Below, one piece after another: positions 9,118 to 16,208 of a DNA stretch of 64,000 nt. How positions within the stretch are numbered: position 1 is the first letter of the stretch; each line of letters opens with the position of its first letter. A model generated the notes under the pieces. That model ran no database searches. It was not told the origin of the DNA and worked only from the letters and a program-made list of their open reading frames with translations. Both the position numbers and the translations under genes were made by a program. Source of the stretch: an uncultured Flavobacteriales bacterium (lineage in GTDB: Bacteria > Bacteroidota > Bacteroidia > Flavobacteriales > UBA1820); contig CABSLV010000010.1 in the NCBI GenBank assembly GCA_902478645.1, forward strand, positions 1 through 64,000, read 5' to 3'.

Positions 9118-10206
9118 CTATTGTTTTTCGCTCATCACCGCATTTTGCTGTTCGATGGATTCCTGGTGTACCGCCCCGAAAACCCGACGGACAAATTCAC
9201 CGGACATTCCCTGCTTGACACCTTCGGCTACACTGCGACCCAACACATCTTCCCAGCGGGAACTCTGCAGGATCGGCATGTTGCTGTCGCGTTTTACCCG
9301 GCCTATCTCACGCGCCACCTTCATACGCGTAGCCATCATGGAGATCAGTTGTGCGTCGATCTCGTCGATCTGCTGACGCAAGGCCGAAAGCCGCACCGCA
9401 TCCTCTCCCGAAGCGGAACCGCTGCGCAGGTACAACTCCTCGGTCATCGTCTTGGTACGTTCGGGCAGAAGTTGCTGTGAAGCATCGCTCCAAGCCGCAT
9501 CGGGATTGCAATGGGTCTCGATCATCAGTCCATCGAAGTGCAGGTTCAGGGCCATCTGCGAGACCGGCATCACCAGTTCCCGGCAACCCGAAATGTGCGA
9601 AGGATCGCAGATGATGGGAAGCTCCGGATGACGGCGGCGCAACTCGATGGGGATCTCCCACTGAGGCACATTGCGGTATTTGGTCTTGGCATAGGACGAG
9701 AAACCGCGGTGGATAGCCCCCAGTTTGCGTACTCCGCAGACGTTGAGCCGCTCGAGCGCTCCCTGCCAAAGATCCAGATCGGGGTTCATCGGGTTCTTGA
9801 CCAGCACCACCTTGTCGGTATCGCGCAACACTTCGGCCAACTCCTGCATCGTAAACGGACTGGCCGTCGTACGGGCACCGATCCACAGCACATCCACGTC
9901 GTATTTGAGCGCCAAACGCACATGTTCGGCATTGGCCACCTCCGTACCTATCTTCAGTCCAGTCTCCTGCCGCACCCGCTGCAACCATTTCAAGGCTTCT
10001 TCGCCTACTCCCTCGAAACTGCCCGGACGCGTACGGGGCTTCCACACTCCGGCGCGGTACACATGGATATTCTTATGGACGAGCTGACGGGCTGTCTCCA
10101 TGACCTGTTCTTCGGTTTCGGCGCTGCACGGCCCGGCAATGCCCAGCGGCAGATCCTTGTTTCCAAGTCCCCATTCGGAAAGGGGAATGATGTCGAATTT
10201 CTCCAT
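9118..10206 (-). CDS. Fused DAHP synthase / chorismate mutase
   Basis: A 362-residue bifunctional protein. The N-terminal ~260 residues form a class I DAHP/KDO8P-type synthase (GIAGPCSAET near residue 23, DVLWIGARTTASPFTMQE, VLVKNPMNPDL), making 3-deoxy-arabino-heptulosonate-7-phosphate for the shikimate pathway. Residues ~275-345 form an AroQ-type chorismate mutase (LRQQIDEIDAQLISMMATR). The order, synthase first, is typical for Bacteroidales. It is the last gene of the pheA-tyrA unit, separated from the GNAT gene by 115 purine-rich bases. Fusion to chorismate mutase often makes the synthase sensitive to prephenate, but that is family knowledge, not seen here. Confidence 0.93.
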   Translation of the reverse strand: MEKFDIIPLSEWGLGNKDLPLGIAGPCSAETEEQVMETARQLVHKNIHVYRAGVWKPRTRPGSFEGVGEEALKWLQRVRQETGLKIGTEVANAEHVRLALKYDVDVLWIGARTTASPFTMQELAEVLRDTDKVVLVKNPMNPDLDLWQGALERLNVCGVRKLGAIHRGFSSYAKTKYRNVPQWEIPIELRRRHPELPIICDPSHISGCRELVMPVSQMALNLHFDGLMIETHCNPDAAWSDASQQLLPERTKTMTEELYLRSGSASGEDAVRLSALRQQIDEIDAQLISMMATRMKVAREIGRVKRDSNMPILQSSRWEDVLGRSVAEGVKQGMSGEFVRRVFGAVHQESIEQQNAVMSEKQ

Positions 10207-10321
10207 TGTTTTCGTTCTGCTTTTAACGTTCTCTATTTTTCTTGTTTCTTTATCGTCTATTTCTTTTCGTCGTTTTCGCCTCTTCGCTTTTCCATCCCAT
10301 CGGAGGGAAACACAAACAGCA

Positions 10322-10840
10322 CTATCCCGGAGTCCCCACCCAGCGGAAGACCACCTCGTCGTACAGCTTTCCTTCCTTGGACAAAGCCTCCTTCAATACC
10401 GCCTCACGGACAAAACCGCACTTTTCCAGCACCCGCTGCGAAGCCTCGTTGAAGGCAAAGACGGAAGCCTCCACCCGGCGGACCTGCGGATCGGAAGCCA
10501 CCTTTTCCAACAGCAACCTCAAAGCCGCCGTAGCAATGCCGCGACCCCAAAACGTCTGACCATACCAATACCCTACCGTAGCGATATGGCTCTTGTTGAG
10601 TTCCCCCAACTGGTACCCGACCAGCCCGGCCAACTGCCCGTCCGCCCGTACGGCAAACGTATTCCGCAAGGGCGATCCGTCCCTGCTCACGCAGGCAATG
10701 AAATCCTGCGCATCCTTTTCCGTGTAGGGATACGGAACGATGTCTGAAAGAGGACGCCATACCCGATAGTCGTTGAGCAGCGCGGCAATCGGTGCGGCGA
10801 GTTCCGCATGCAAGACGGACAATTCTACTTTCGGTGCCAT
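10322..10840 (-). CDS. RimJ/RimL-like GNAT acetyltransferase
   Basis: A 172-residue GNAT with the RimJ/RimL-type architecture. The acetyl-CoA motif A is GYWYGQTFWGRGIATAAL, near residues 88-105, followed by FNEASQRVLEKCGF, where an acceptor-side helix usually lies. It sits inside the aromatic amino acid operon, 27 bases after tyrA and 115 bases before the DAHP synthase-chorismate mutase gene. An aromatic aminotransferase is often found in equivalent Bacteroides clusters and is absent here. Whether the acetyltransferase acts on an aromatic intermediate or is a passenger cannot be decided. Confidence 0.85.
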   Translation of the reverse strand: MAPKVELSVLHAELAAPIAALLNDYRVWRPLSDIVPYPYTEKDAQDFIACVSRDGSPLRNTFAVRADGQLAGLVGYQLGELNKSHIATVGYWYGQTFWGRGIATAALRLLLEKVASDPQVRRVEASVFAFNEASQRVLEKCGFVREAVLKEALSKEGKLYDEVVFRWVGTPG

Positions 10841-10867
10841 TTTATTTCCTCTCCCTCGTTCGGGCGG

Positions 10868-11737
10868 TTATTTCTTTCCTTTGTCCAACACCTCGCGCAC
10901 CTTGTTGGCCTGCCGGATCAGGGTACGGATCACCTCGCCGTTGCCCGACTTGATGGCGTGTTTGAACAAAACGATATTTTCGATGTATTCGTCGATCACA
11001 TCCAGAATGGCCTGACGGTTTTCCAGAAAAATCGGTTCCCACATCTCGGCACTGCTCTTGGCCAGACGCGCGGTAGAATCGAAGCCTCCGGCCGCCAGGT
11101 TGGTGATGTTGCGCTCGTCGCGCTCCTTATTGAGTACCGTCAGAGCCAGGGCATACGAAGAGATGTGCGAAATATGCGACACATACGCCACGCTCATGTC
11201 ATGGCGGGGAGCATCCATCCGTACCGTTTGAGCGCCGAGCATGGTGTACATCTGCTCGATCTGCTCCACCTGAGCCGGATCGGCATCGGGATAAGGCAAC
11301 AGGATGACTTTCCGATTTTCCAGCAAACCGTCCACTGCCGCCAACGGTCCGGAATTTTCCGTGCCGGCCATCGGATGCGTGGGGATAAAACGCGCATGCG
11401 CCGGATGCATGGACAGGGCTTCCACGATGCGTTTTTTGGTAGAACCCACGTCGATCACCGTAGTTCGATCCCCACTATGATCCAGCGCGGCTCGCACGAC
11501 TTCCACCGAGGCGTCCACCGGAACAGCCACCACCACCACGTCGCACTCCTGGGCGATCTGCTCGGGCGAGGCAATGCCGTCAATATGTCCTGCCTGCAAG
11601 GCTTGCTGCTGGTGCTCCTCCCGCTTGTCGCTACCCAACACCCGGGCGGCAAAGCCCGTTTTCTTCAGTCCGATGGCCAGCGAACAACCGATCAATCCCA
11701 GACCGATCACTCCTACGGTCGTCCCCTGCGTTTTCAT
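10868..11737 (-). CDS. tyrA: Prephenate dehydrogenase
   Basis: A 289-residue NAD(P)-dependent prephenate dehydrogenase, which oxidatively decarboxylates prephenate to 4-hydroxyphenylpyruvate for tyrosine synthesis. The Rossmann glycine motif GLGLIGCSL is at residues 12-20, and the substrate-binding HPMAGTENSG lies about residues 112-121. It lacks an ACT or chorismate mutase domain. Its start overlaps the pheA stop by four bases, implying translational coupling, and it should be under the control of the attenuator upstream of pheA. Confidence 0.93.
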   Translation of the reverse strand: MKTQGTTVGVIGLGLIGCSLAIGLKKTGFAARVLGSDKREEHQQQALQAGHIDGIASPEQIAQECDVVVVAVPVDASVEVVRAALDHSGDRTTVIDVGSTKKRIVEALSMHPAHARFIPTHPMAGTENSGPLAAVDGLLENRKVILLPYPDADPAQVEQIEQMYTMLGAQTVRMDAPRHDMSVAYVSHISHISSYALALTVLNKERDERNITNLAAGGFDSTARLAKSSAEMWEPIFLENRQAILDVIDEYIENIVLFKHAIKSGNGEVIRTLIRQANKVREVLDKGKK

Positions 11738-12570
11738 TTGGTCACGTTGTGTTTATAGATCCCTTGTATATCCAATTCCTCCACCTGGTGCGACACCACC
11801 TCGAGCGACGCATAGAAAGTAGCCAGCGACGGGAACATCACATCGGCATAGAAGGCGTACTCCCAAGGGCGTTCCATGATGGCCACCGACTGCAGTTTGG
11901 TCAGGTTCAAACCATGCATGGCAAAGACGTTCAGGATACGAGCCAAACTACCCGACTCGTGCTTGGCGACAAAACGCAGGGAAGCCTTGTCGGCATCCTC
12001 CGGAATGGGTTCCCCGCCGTGCCCGAGCACGAAAAACCGCGTATAGTTGTTCTTCATCGTCTGGATGCTGTGCGCCAGGATCTCCAGGCCGAACAAGCGG
12101 GAACACAACTCGGAAGCGATGGCGGCCGTGGCACGCAGTTTGCGCGAAGCTACCTTGCGGGCCGAGCGCGCCGTATCGTCGCTCTCCATCAGGCGGATGT
12201 CCGGATACTGGTCCAGAAAATTTCCGCATTGCAGCAGTGCCATCGGGTGCGATTCGATCTCGCTGATATCCTCCATCCGCACCCCCGGATTGGCCAGCAG
12301 GCAGTGGTCTATCTGCACATACACCTCACCGACTATCTTCTGTCCATGCAAGCCCAACAACTTGTGGTTCTGCAGGAGCGACCCGGCGATCGAGTTTTCG
12401 ATAGCCATCACTCCGTAGTCGGCCCGTCCCTCCTCGATCGCCTCGGGGACCTGCTTGAAATGGACGCATTCCACAAAATCCGTTTCTACCCCGAAATACT
12501 TTTCCACCGCCACATGGTGGTACGAGCCCCGTATCCCTTGAATGGCTACTGTCAAATGTTTCTCCATCAT
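11734..12570 (-). CDS. pheA: Prephenate dehydratase with ACT domain
   Basis: A 278-residue prephenate dehydratase making phenylpyruvate. The periplasmic-binding-like catalytic domain covers residues 1-~180 (IQGIRGSYHHVA, VMAIENSIAGSLLQN, and NNYTRFFVLG with the catalytic TRF). A C-terminal ACT domain follows (ASLRFVAKHESGSLARILNVF), usually the site of Phe feedback. Two adjacent ATGs (12570 and 12567) are possible starts, preceded by AAGGAAAG. No chorismate mutase is fused here; that activity is on the DAHP synthase. It is the first structural gene after the leader peptide and terminator at 12588-12739. Confidence 0.94.
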   Translation of the reverse strand: MMEKHLTVAIQGIRGSYHHVAVEKYFGVETDFVECVHFKQVPEAIEEGRADYGVMAIENSIAGSLLQNHKLLGLHGQKIVGEVYVQIDHCLLANPGVRMEDISEIESHPMALLQCGNFLDQYPDIRLMESDDTARSARKVASRKLRATAAIASELCSRLFGLEILAHSIQTMKNNYTRFFVLGHGGEPIPEDADKASLRFVAKHESGSLARILNVFAMHGLNLTKLQSVAIMERPWEYAFYADVMFPSLATFYASLEVVSHQVEELDIQGIYKHNVTK

Positions 12571-12587
12571 TTGTTCTTTCCTTGTTA

Positions 12588-12623
12588 TAAAAAAAGGCCG
12601 CCCCCTTACCGGAAGCGGCCCTT
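12588..12623 (-). terminator. Attenuator terminator upstream of pheA
   Basis: On the minus strand a GC-rich hairpin (GGCCGC at 12620-12615 with GCGGCC at 12601-12596, extended inward by two G-C and two G-U pairs around a five-base loop, 12610-12606) is followed by seven U residues (12595-12589). It lies only about 20 bases before the pheA start, so it would stop transcription before the operon. Its first arm overlaps the 12-base sequence that can instead pair with the leader-peptide region. Confidence 0.88.
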
Positions 12624-12683
12624 GCTTATGTGTTTGTTTGTCGTATCGTCTATCTCACCACCCTGCACGCAGCCGCTTCCGGT
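12608..12683 (-). promoter_or_regulatory. Antiterminator pairing of the Phe/Tyr attenuator
   Basis: ACCGGAAGCGGC (12683-12672, inside leader-peptide codons 19-23) is exactly complementary to GCCGCTTCCGGT (12619-12608). The second arm overlaps the 5' arm of the terminator, so the two structures exclude each other. This is the classical region 2:3 versus 3:4 layout of amino-acid attenuators. A ribosome stalled early in the Phe/Tyr codons would leave arm 2 free and allow read-through. Confidence 0.85.
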
Positions 12684-12739
12684 ATTCCAAAGAACCCGAA
12701 ATAAAAATAGCTGTAAAAAAACGTGCATAGGTAACTCAT
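12650..12739 (-). CDS. Phe/Tyr-rich leader peptide of the pheA-tyrA operon
   Basis: A 29-codon open reading frame upstream of pheA. Residues 7-17 read FFYSYFYFGFF, and the whole peptide has six Phe and four Tyr. That composition is very unlikely by chance in this high-GC genome, and it matches the end products of the operon (PheA makes phenylpyruvate, TyrA makes hydroxyphenylpyruvate). The ATG at 12739 has only a weak purine-rich GAAG before it, as is common in Bacteroidota. Codons 19-23 contain the 5' arm of the antiterminator. The stop is TAG at 12652-12650. I infer a cis-acting role; the peptide itself need not have a function. Confidence 0.82.
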   Translation of the reverse strand: MSYLCTFFYSYFYFGFFGIPEAAACRVVR

Positions 12740-12758
12740 CTTCGGAGCATTTAGCGTT

Positions 12759-12773
12759 TCACGATTTTCGTGA
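12759..12773. promoter_or_regulatory. Palindrome between luxS and the Phe/Tyr leader
   Basis: A perfect 6-bp inverted repeat TCACGA-TTT-TCGTGA lies 20 bases upstream of the leader-peptide start. It could be an operator in the (unidentified) promoter region or a small hairpin; no U-tract follows, so it is not a normal terminator. Confidence 0.35.
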
Positions 12774-12827
12774 GGCGAAATTCGGAATATTTTTCGGGAC
12801 GCGCAACATTTTTTTCAAAAAATTTCC

Positions 12828-13283
12828 TCACTCCCCGTAAATCTCCAAAGAAAAGCCTTTGTCCAATACATATTTCGCATATTCCTTGGCTCCGAAAAGG
12901 GACAAGTCGCGGTAATTGCCGCACTGACGGGCATTGGCCGCCGGCACCTCTTCGGCCCGGAGCACTTCCTCGAGTGCCTTTTCCAACGCCTGCTTCACCT
13001 GCGCGGAAGACACCTCGCCCCACACCGTCAGGTAAAAACCCGTCCGGCATCCCATCGGAGAAAGGTCGATCACCCCATCGAGATGCTCGCGGATGCCATG
13101 CGCCAGCAAATGTTCCAACGCATGAAGCGCCGCCGTACCGAAGGCTTCGGCATTGGGCTGAAGGAAACGGAGATCGAATTTGGACACCCGATCGCCCCGA
13201 GGACCCTGCGTCACCCCGCACAAGCGCACATACGGTGCTTTGACCCGGGTATGGTCCAGTTCAAAACTTTCTACTTTTTCCAT
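12828..13283 (-). CDS. luxS: S-ribosylhomocysteine lyase LuxS
   Basis: A 151-residue LuxS, which cleaves S-ribosylhomocysteine to homocysteine and DPD, the AI-2 precursor, in the activated methyl cycle. Metal ligands are the HALEH motif (His54, His58) and Cys121 (ARQCGNY); the catalytic Cys79 (MGCRTGF) is present. I chose the ATG at 13283 rather than 13301, for two reasons. A perfect -7 element (13313-13306) would place the transcription start near 13300, inside the longer reading. The shorter form also gives the canonical His54/His58 numbering. The aromatic operon follows 89 bases downstream on the same strand. Confidence 0.95.
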   Translation of the reverse strand: MEKVESFELDHTRVKAPYVRLCGVTQGPRGDRVSKFDLRFLQPNAEAFGTAALHALEHLLAHGIREHLDGVIDLSPMGCRTGFYLTVWGEVSSAQVKQALEKALEEVLRAEEVPAANARQCGNYRDLSLFGAKEYAKYVLDKGFSLEIYGE

Positions 13284-13305
13284 GACTGCTTCGTTTTTCA
13301 TCCGT

Positions 13306-13342
13306 CAAAGATACGGAAAGCCGAGGGGGAATACGAAGTTTT
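13306..13342 (-). promoter_or_regulatory. luxS promoter deciding the start codon
   Basis: TATCTTTG (13313-13306, minus strand) is a perfect -7 element. The box AAAACTTCG is also present upstream (13342-13334) but at 29 nt rather than the 40-42 nt seen at other genes. Confidence 0.65.
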
Positions 13343-13397
13343 CCTCCCGAAATTTGCGCAAGGAGCATCCTGTCTTATCCAATAGATACGGAAAGCC
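13310..13397. repeat. Short direct repeat AGATACGGAAAGCCG
   Basis: The 15-base sequence AGATACGGAAAGCCG occurs at 13310-13324 and again at 13383-13397. The first copy includes the luxS -7 element (reverse strand). The second lies just past the end of the acetyltransferase gene and may be a relic of a duplicated promoter region. Confidence 0.5.
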
Positions 13398-13415
13398 GCG
13401 CCTGCCCAGACTCCC

Positions 13416-14024
13416 TTATCTGCGGTTCAGCGCTCCTTTGAACAAAGGCTCCTCGGGACATTCGTCGATGGACTTGATCTTTCTCGCCGGGACTCCTGCC
13501 ACGATCGCCCCGGCAGGGACATCCCGGGCCACCACCGCACCGGCCGCCACGATCGCGTCGTCCCCGATGCTCACCCCCGGAAGGATCGTCGCCTGCGAGC
13601 CGACCCATACCCCTTTCCCCAAACGGATGGGCGCTGGATAGGTCGCCTTGCGGCGAGCAGGGGAAAAACCATGGTTGAGCGTAGCGAAAACCACCTGATG
13701 GCCGATCTGGCAACCATCGCCTATGTACACCCCTCCATGATCCTGAAAGTGGCAGCAAGCATTGATAAAGACCTCCTTGCCGAGGTGGATGTTCCGGCCG
13801 AAATCGGTATAGAACGGAGGGAAAACCCGCAACGAGGTATCTACCGGACGGCCAAACAAGCGGGAAAGCAACTCCCGCACCTGATCGGCCGTATGAAACG
13901 AAGCATTCAGCTCGAAGGTGATGCGACGAGCCTGCTCGCTCATCCGGTTCATAAAATCGCCTATTTCCGGGGTATCGAGTGCCTGACCCGTCCCGACGTA
14001 TTCCAAAAACTGTTCCAACGTCAT
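13416..14024 (-). CDS. Hexapeptide-repeat (LbH) O-acetyltransferase
   Basis: A 202-residue left-handed beta-helix acyltransferase of the maltose/galactoside acetyltransferase type (DapH/LacA/Maa group). The helical N-terminal domain (to ~70) is followed by FPPFYTDFGRNIHLG and hexapeptide turns such as YIGDGCQIGHQ, with the catalytic-type His in ATLNHGF and the acetyl-CoA-binding VWVGSQATILPGV. The acceptor is unknown. I prefer the start at 14024 (MTLEQFLEYV), the N-terminus usual in this family; an ATG at 14045 would add seven residues. It lies 143 bases after the exported hydrolase cluster on the same strand and may or may not belong to it. Confidence 0.87.
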   Translation of the reverse strand: MTLEQFLEYVGTGQALDTPEIGDFMNRMSEQARRITFELNASFHTADQVRELLSRLFGRPVDTSLRVFPPFYTDFGRNIHLGKEVFINACCHFQDHGGVYIGDGCQIGHQVVFATLNHGFSPARRKATYPAPIRLGKGVWVGSQATILPGVSIGDDAIVAAGAVVARDVPAGAIVAGVPARKIKSIDECPEEPLFKGALNRR

Positions 14025-14167
14025 TTTTTTCTTCTCGATCTGCAATTGATTTCTTGGGGCAAAGCGTCCTCCCGGGGCATCTCTCCGGGCATTGCGACGA
14101 CCTGCACCGTTTTGTTTTCAGTGGATAAAAAGTATGCTCCCTGTACGTCCTCCTTTCCAGCGGCTGC

Positions 14168-15028
14168 TCAACGCGGCTGGGGAACGGCTTCAGCGTTCCG
14201 CAACGCTTTCAGCGCTTTGATCGCCGGAGGAAAACCGACATACGGCAGGCATTGGAGCACAGCGGCCGCCAACTCCTCCCGCGAATTACCCGCCTTGAGG
14301 TTGCCCTCCACGTGGGAATGCAGTGCCTCGTCCGCATCCAAAGCCGTGAGGACGCAGAAGGTAAGCAGTTCTCGCGTCTGCAGGTCCAAACCACCCCGGG
14401 TATAGATGTCGCCGAAGCCGTATCCCGTCAACCATTCGGCTGCCCGGTCGCCCAAACCGCCCGGCACACCGGAGAGCTGGCGCGCCATCCGGTCTCCATA
14501 GAGCCGCTGCTGGATCTCCCGGCCTTTTTCATACCGGTTTTCTTCGTTTACCGTCCCTTGAGGGGGAAGCGGAAGGTCGATCCCGTTTTCCCGGAACACC
14601 TGCTCCAAAACGCTCAAGGCGTTGAGCGTGCGGGGAAATCCGATAAAGGGCGCACACTGATACACCGCTTCGTGCAATTCCACCGGCGAAACTCCTACGC
14701 GCAAGGCCGCCGCTGCATGTGCTTTGAGTTGCGGAAGAGTCTGTATCGTGGTAAGAACGGTACAAGTGATCAGTTCCCTTGTTTTCACCTCGAGCGGCCC
14801 GGCGGTAAAGACTTCCCCGAAGATGAATTTCTGGAGGATGTCCATCATTTCCCGGTCGTTTCCCTGGCCCGTGAGGGCCTCTCCGCCGAACAAGGCCCGG
14901 TAATTGTCCTGACAAATACTTATTCTATCCATTTCTTTTCCTGATTTTTCCGCGCTCTGCTGAGCAGCGAGCGGGAGCAGCGAAACAAACATTGCCAGCA
15001 GCCCCGCTCCTATCTTCTTCTTGTCCAT
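14168..15028 (-). CDS. Exported protein with two carboxymuconolactone decarboxylase domains
   Basis: A 286-residue protein with a signal peptide (hydrophobic core to about residue 20, ending LAAQ) followed by two CMD/AhpD-fold domains, at about 55-145 and 180-275. Each repeats the pattern RELxTxxVLTxxxxxxxLxxHxxxxL. The AhpD CxxC redox pair is missing (ITCTVLT and LTFCVLT have single cysteines), so peroxidase-type chemistry is uncertain. It is nine bases downstream of the alpha/beta hydrolase gene and forms an exported cluster with it and the cupin-flavodoxin fusion. Related CMD-hydrolase-flavodoxin gene sets occur in other gut anaerobes, but their substrate is not established. Confidence 0.85.
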   Translation of the reverse strand: MDKKKIGAGLLAMFVSLLPLAAQQSAEKSGKEMDRISICQDNYRALFGGEALTGQGNDREMMDILQKFIFGEVFTAGPLEVKTRELITCTVLTTIQTLPQLKAHAAAALRVGVSPVELHEAVYQCAPFIGFPRTLNALSVLEQVFRENGIDLPLPPQGTVNEENRYEKGREIQQRLYGDRMARQLSGVPGGLGDRAAEWLTGYGFGDIYTRGGLDLQTRELLTFCVLTALDADEALHSHVEGNLKAGNSREELAAAVLQCLPYVGFPPAIKALKALRNAEAVPQPR

Positions 15029-15037
15029 ACCAGCCGA

Positions 15038-16126
15038 TCAGTTTTCACAAAGATAACGGTCGAAGAACTGTTCGATGGCCTCGAAGGGGATCTTGTCCAG
15101 ATTGTCGTACAGGTCGGTGTGGTTGGCTCCGGGGACGATGAGCAGTTCCTTGTTCTCACCCTGAAGCCGTTTGAAGGCGTCCTGGCTAAAGTAGAGCGAA
15201 TGCGCCTTCTCGCCGTGTACCAGCAGTACAGCGCTGCGGATTTCGCCGATGTAGGTCAGGATGGGCATATTGATAAACGACAGCGACGAGGTGACGTTCC
15301 ATCCGGCGTTCGAGTTGAGCGAGCGCGGGTGATAACCGCGTTCGGTCTTGTAATACGCGTAGTAATCCTTGACGAACTGCGGCGCATCCTCCGGCAGAGG
15401 ATCTACCACCCCTCCGGCCAAAGCATACGTTCCCTCCCGGTAGTCCTCCGTACGTTGGGCATTGAGCCGGCTGCGCAAAGCATAACGGGCATCGGGGTTG
15501 TCATCGGCATCGAAATACCCATTGGCCGTCACACGGCTCATGTCGTACATGGTCGCGGCCACGGTAGCCTTGATGCGCGTATCGATGGCCGCCGCATTGA
15601 GGGCAAAGCCCCCCCAACCGCAAACACCGAGGATGCCGATACGTTCCGGATCCACGTCGTCCCGGGTGGAAAGGTAGTCCACCGCAGCACAAAAATCCTC
15701 GGTATTGATATCGGGCGAGGCTACGTTGCGCGGCATGCCGCCGCTTTCCCCGGTAAACGAAGGGTCAAATGCCAAGGTGAGGTATCCTTGCTCGGCCAAC
15801 TGCTGGGCATAGAGCCCCGATACCTGTTCTTTCACGGCACCGAAAGGTCCGCTCACCGCAATGGCGGGGAGTTTCTTTCCCTGTGCATCCTTGGGCGTGT
15901 ACAGGTCGGCCGCCAGGGTGATCCCGTAGCGATTGTGAAACGTAACTTTCGTGTGGTTTACCCGGTCGCTCTGCGGGAATACCTTGTCCCACTGATCGGT
16001 AAGGTTCAATTTTTCTTCCATGGTATCTTGAGGGTTTTTCGGAGTTTGCGGGGCAGGAGAGGCGCATCCGGCCAGGCACAAGGCCGCACCGAGTACCGTC
16101 CCTGCTTTCTTGATAGTAAGGTTCAT
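15038..16126 (-). CDS. Alpha/beta-hydrolase lipoprotein with Cys nucleophile motif
   Basis: A 362-residue dienelactone-hydrolase/YcjY-like alpha/beta hydrolase with a lipoprotein signal (LAGC, Cys21). The nucleophile elbow is GVCGWGG with Cys169 in place of the usual Ser, as in dienelactone hydrolases and this YcjY-like group. The oxyanion-side region (AVSGPFGAVKEQ) and the C-terminal catalytic His (GANHTDLY, near residue 338) are present. The substrate is unknown. It is anchored to a membrane facing the periplasm or exterior. It lies between the cupin-flavodoxin gene (82 bases upstream) and the CMD-domain gene (9 bases downstream), consistent with one operon. Confidence 0.85.
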   Translation of the reverse strand: MNLTIKKAGTVLGAALCLAGCASPAPQTPKNPQDTMEEKLNLTDQWDKVFPQSDRVNHTKVTFHNRYGITLAADLYTPKDAQGKKLPAIAVSGPFGAVKEQVSGLYAQQLAEQGYLTLAFDPSFTGESGGMPRNVASPDINTEDFCAAVDYLSTRDDVDPERIGILGVCGWGGFALNAAAIDTRIKATVAATMYDMSRVTANGYFDADDNPDARYALRSRLNAQRTEDYREGTYALAGGVVDPLPEDAPQFVKDYYAYYKTERGYHPRSLNSNAGWNVTSSLSFINMPILTYIGEIRSAVLLVHGEKAHSLYFSQDAFKRLQGENKELLIVPGANHTDLYDNLDKIPFEAIEQFFDRYLCEN

Positions 16127-16208
16127 GTTTTTTTCTATTTTATTCTTGTGTTCGACTCTTTGCGATCGATCCGTCGCTTTCTACAATTGGACAAGTTCGC
16201 TTTCGTTT

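Noticed and set aside
12608..12728. Alternative leader ORF starting at the ATG at 12728
   Set aside because: It is less Phe/Tyr-rich, and its stop lies inside the terminator hairpin. The frame from 12739 has six Phe and four Tyr and a better-placed stop.
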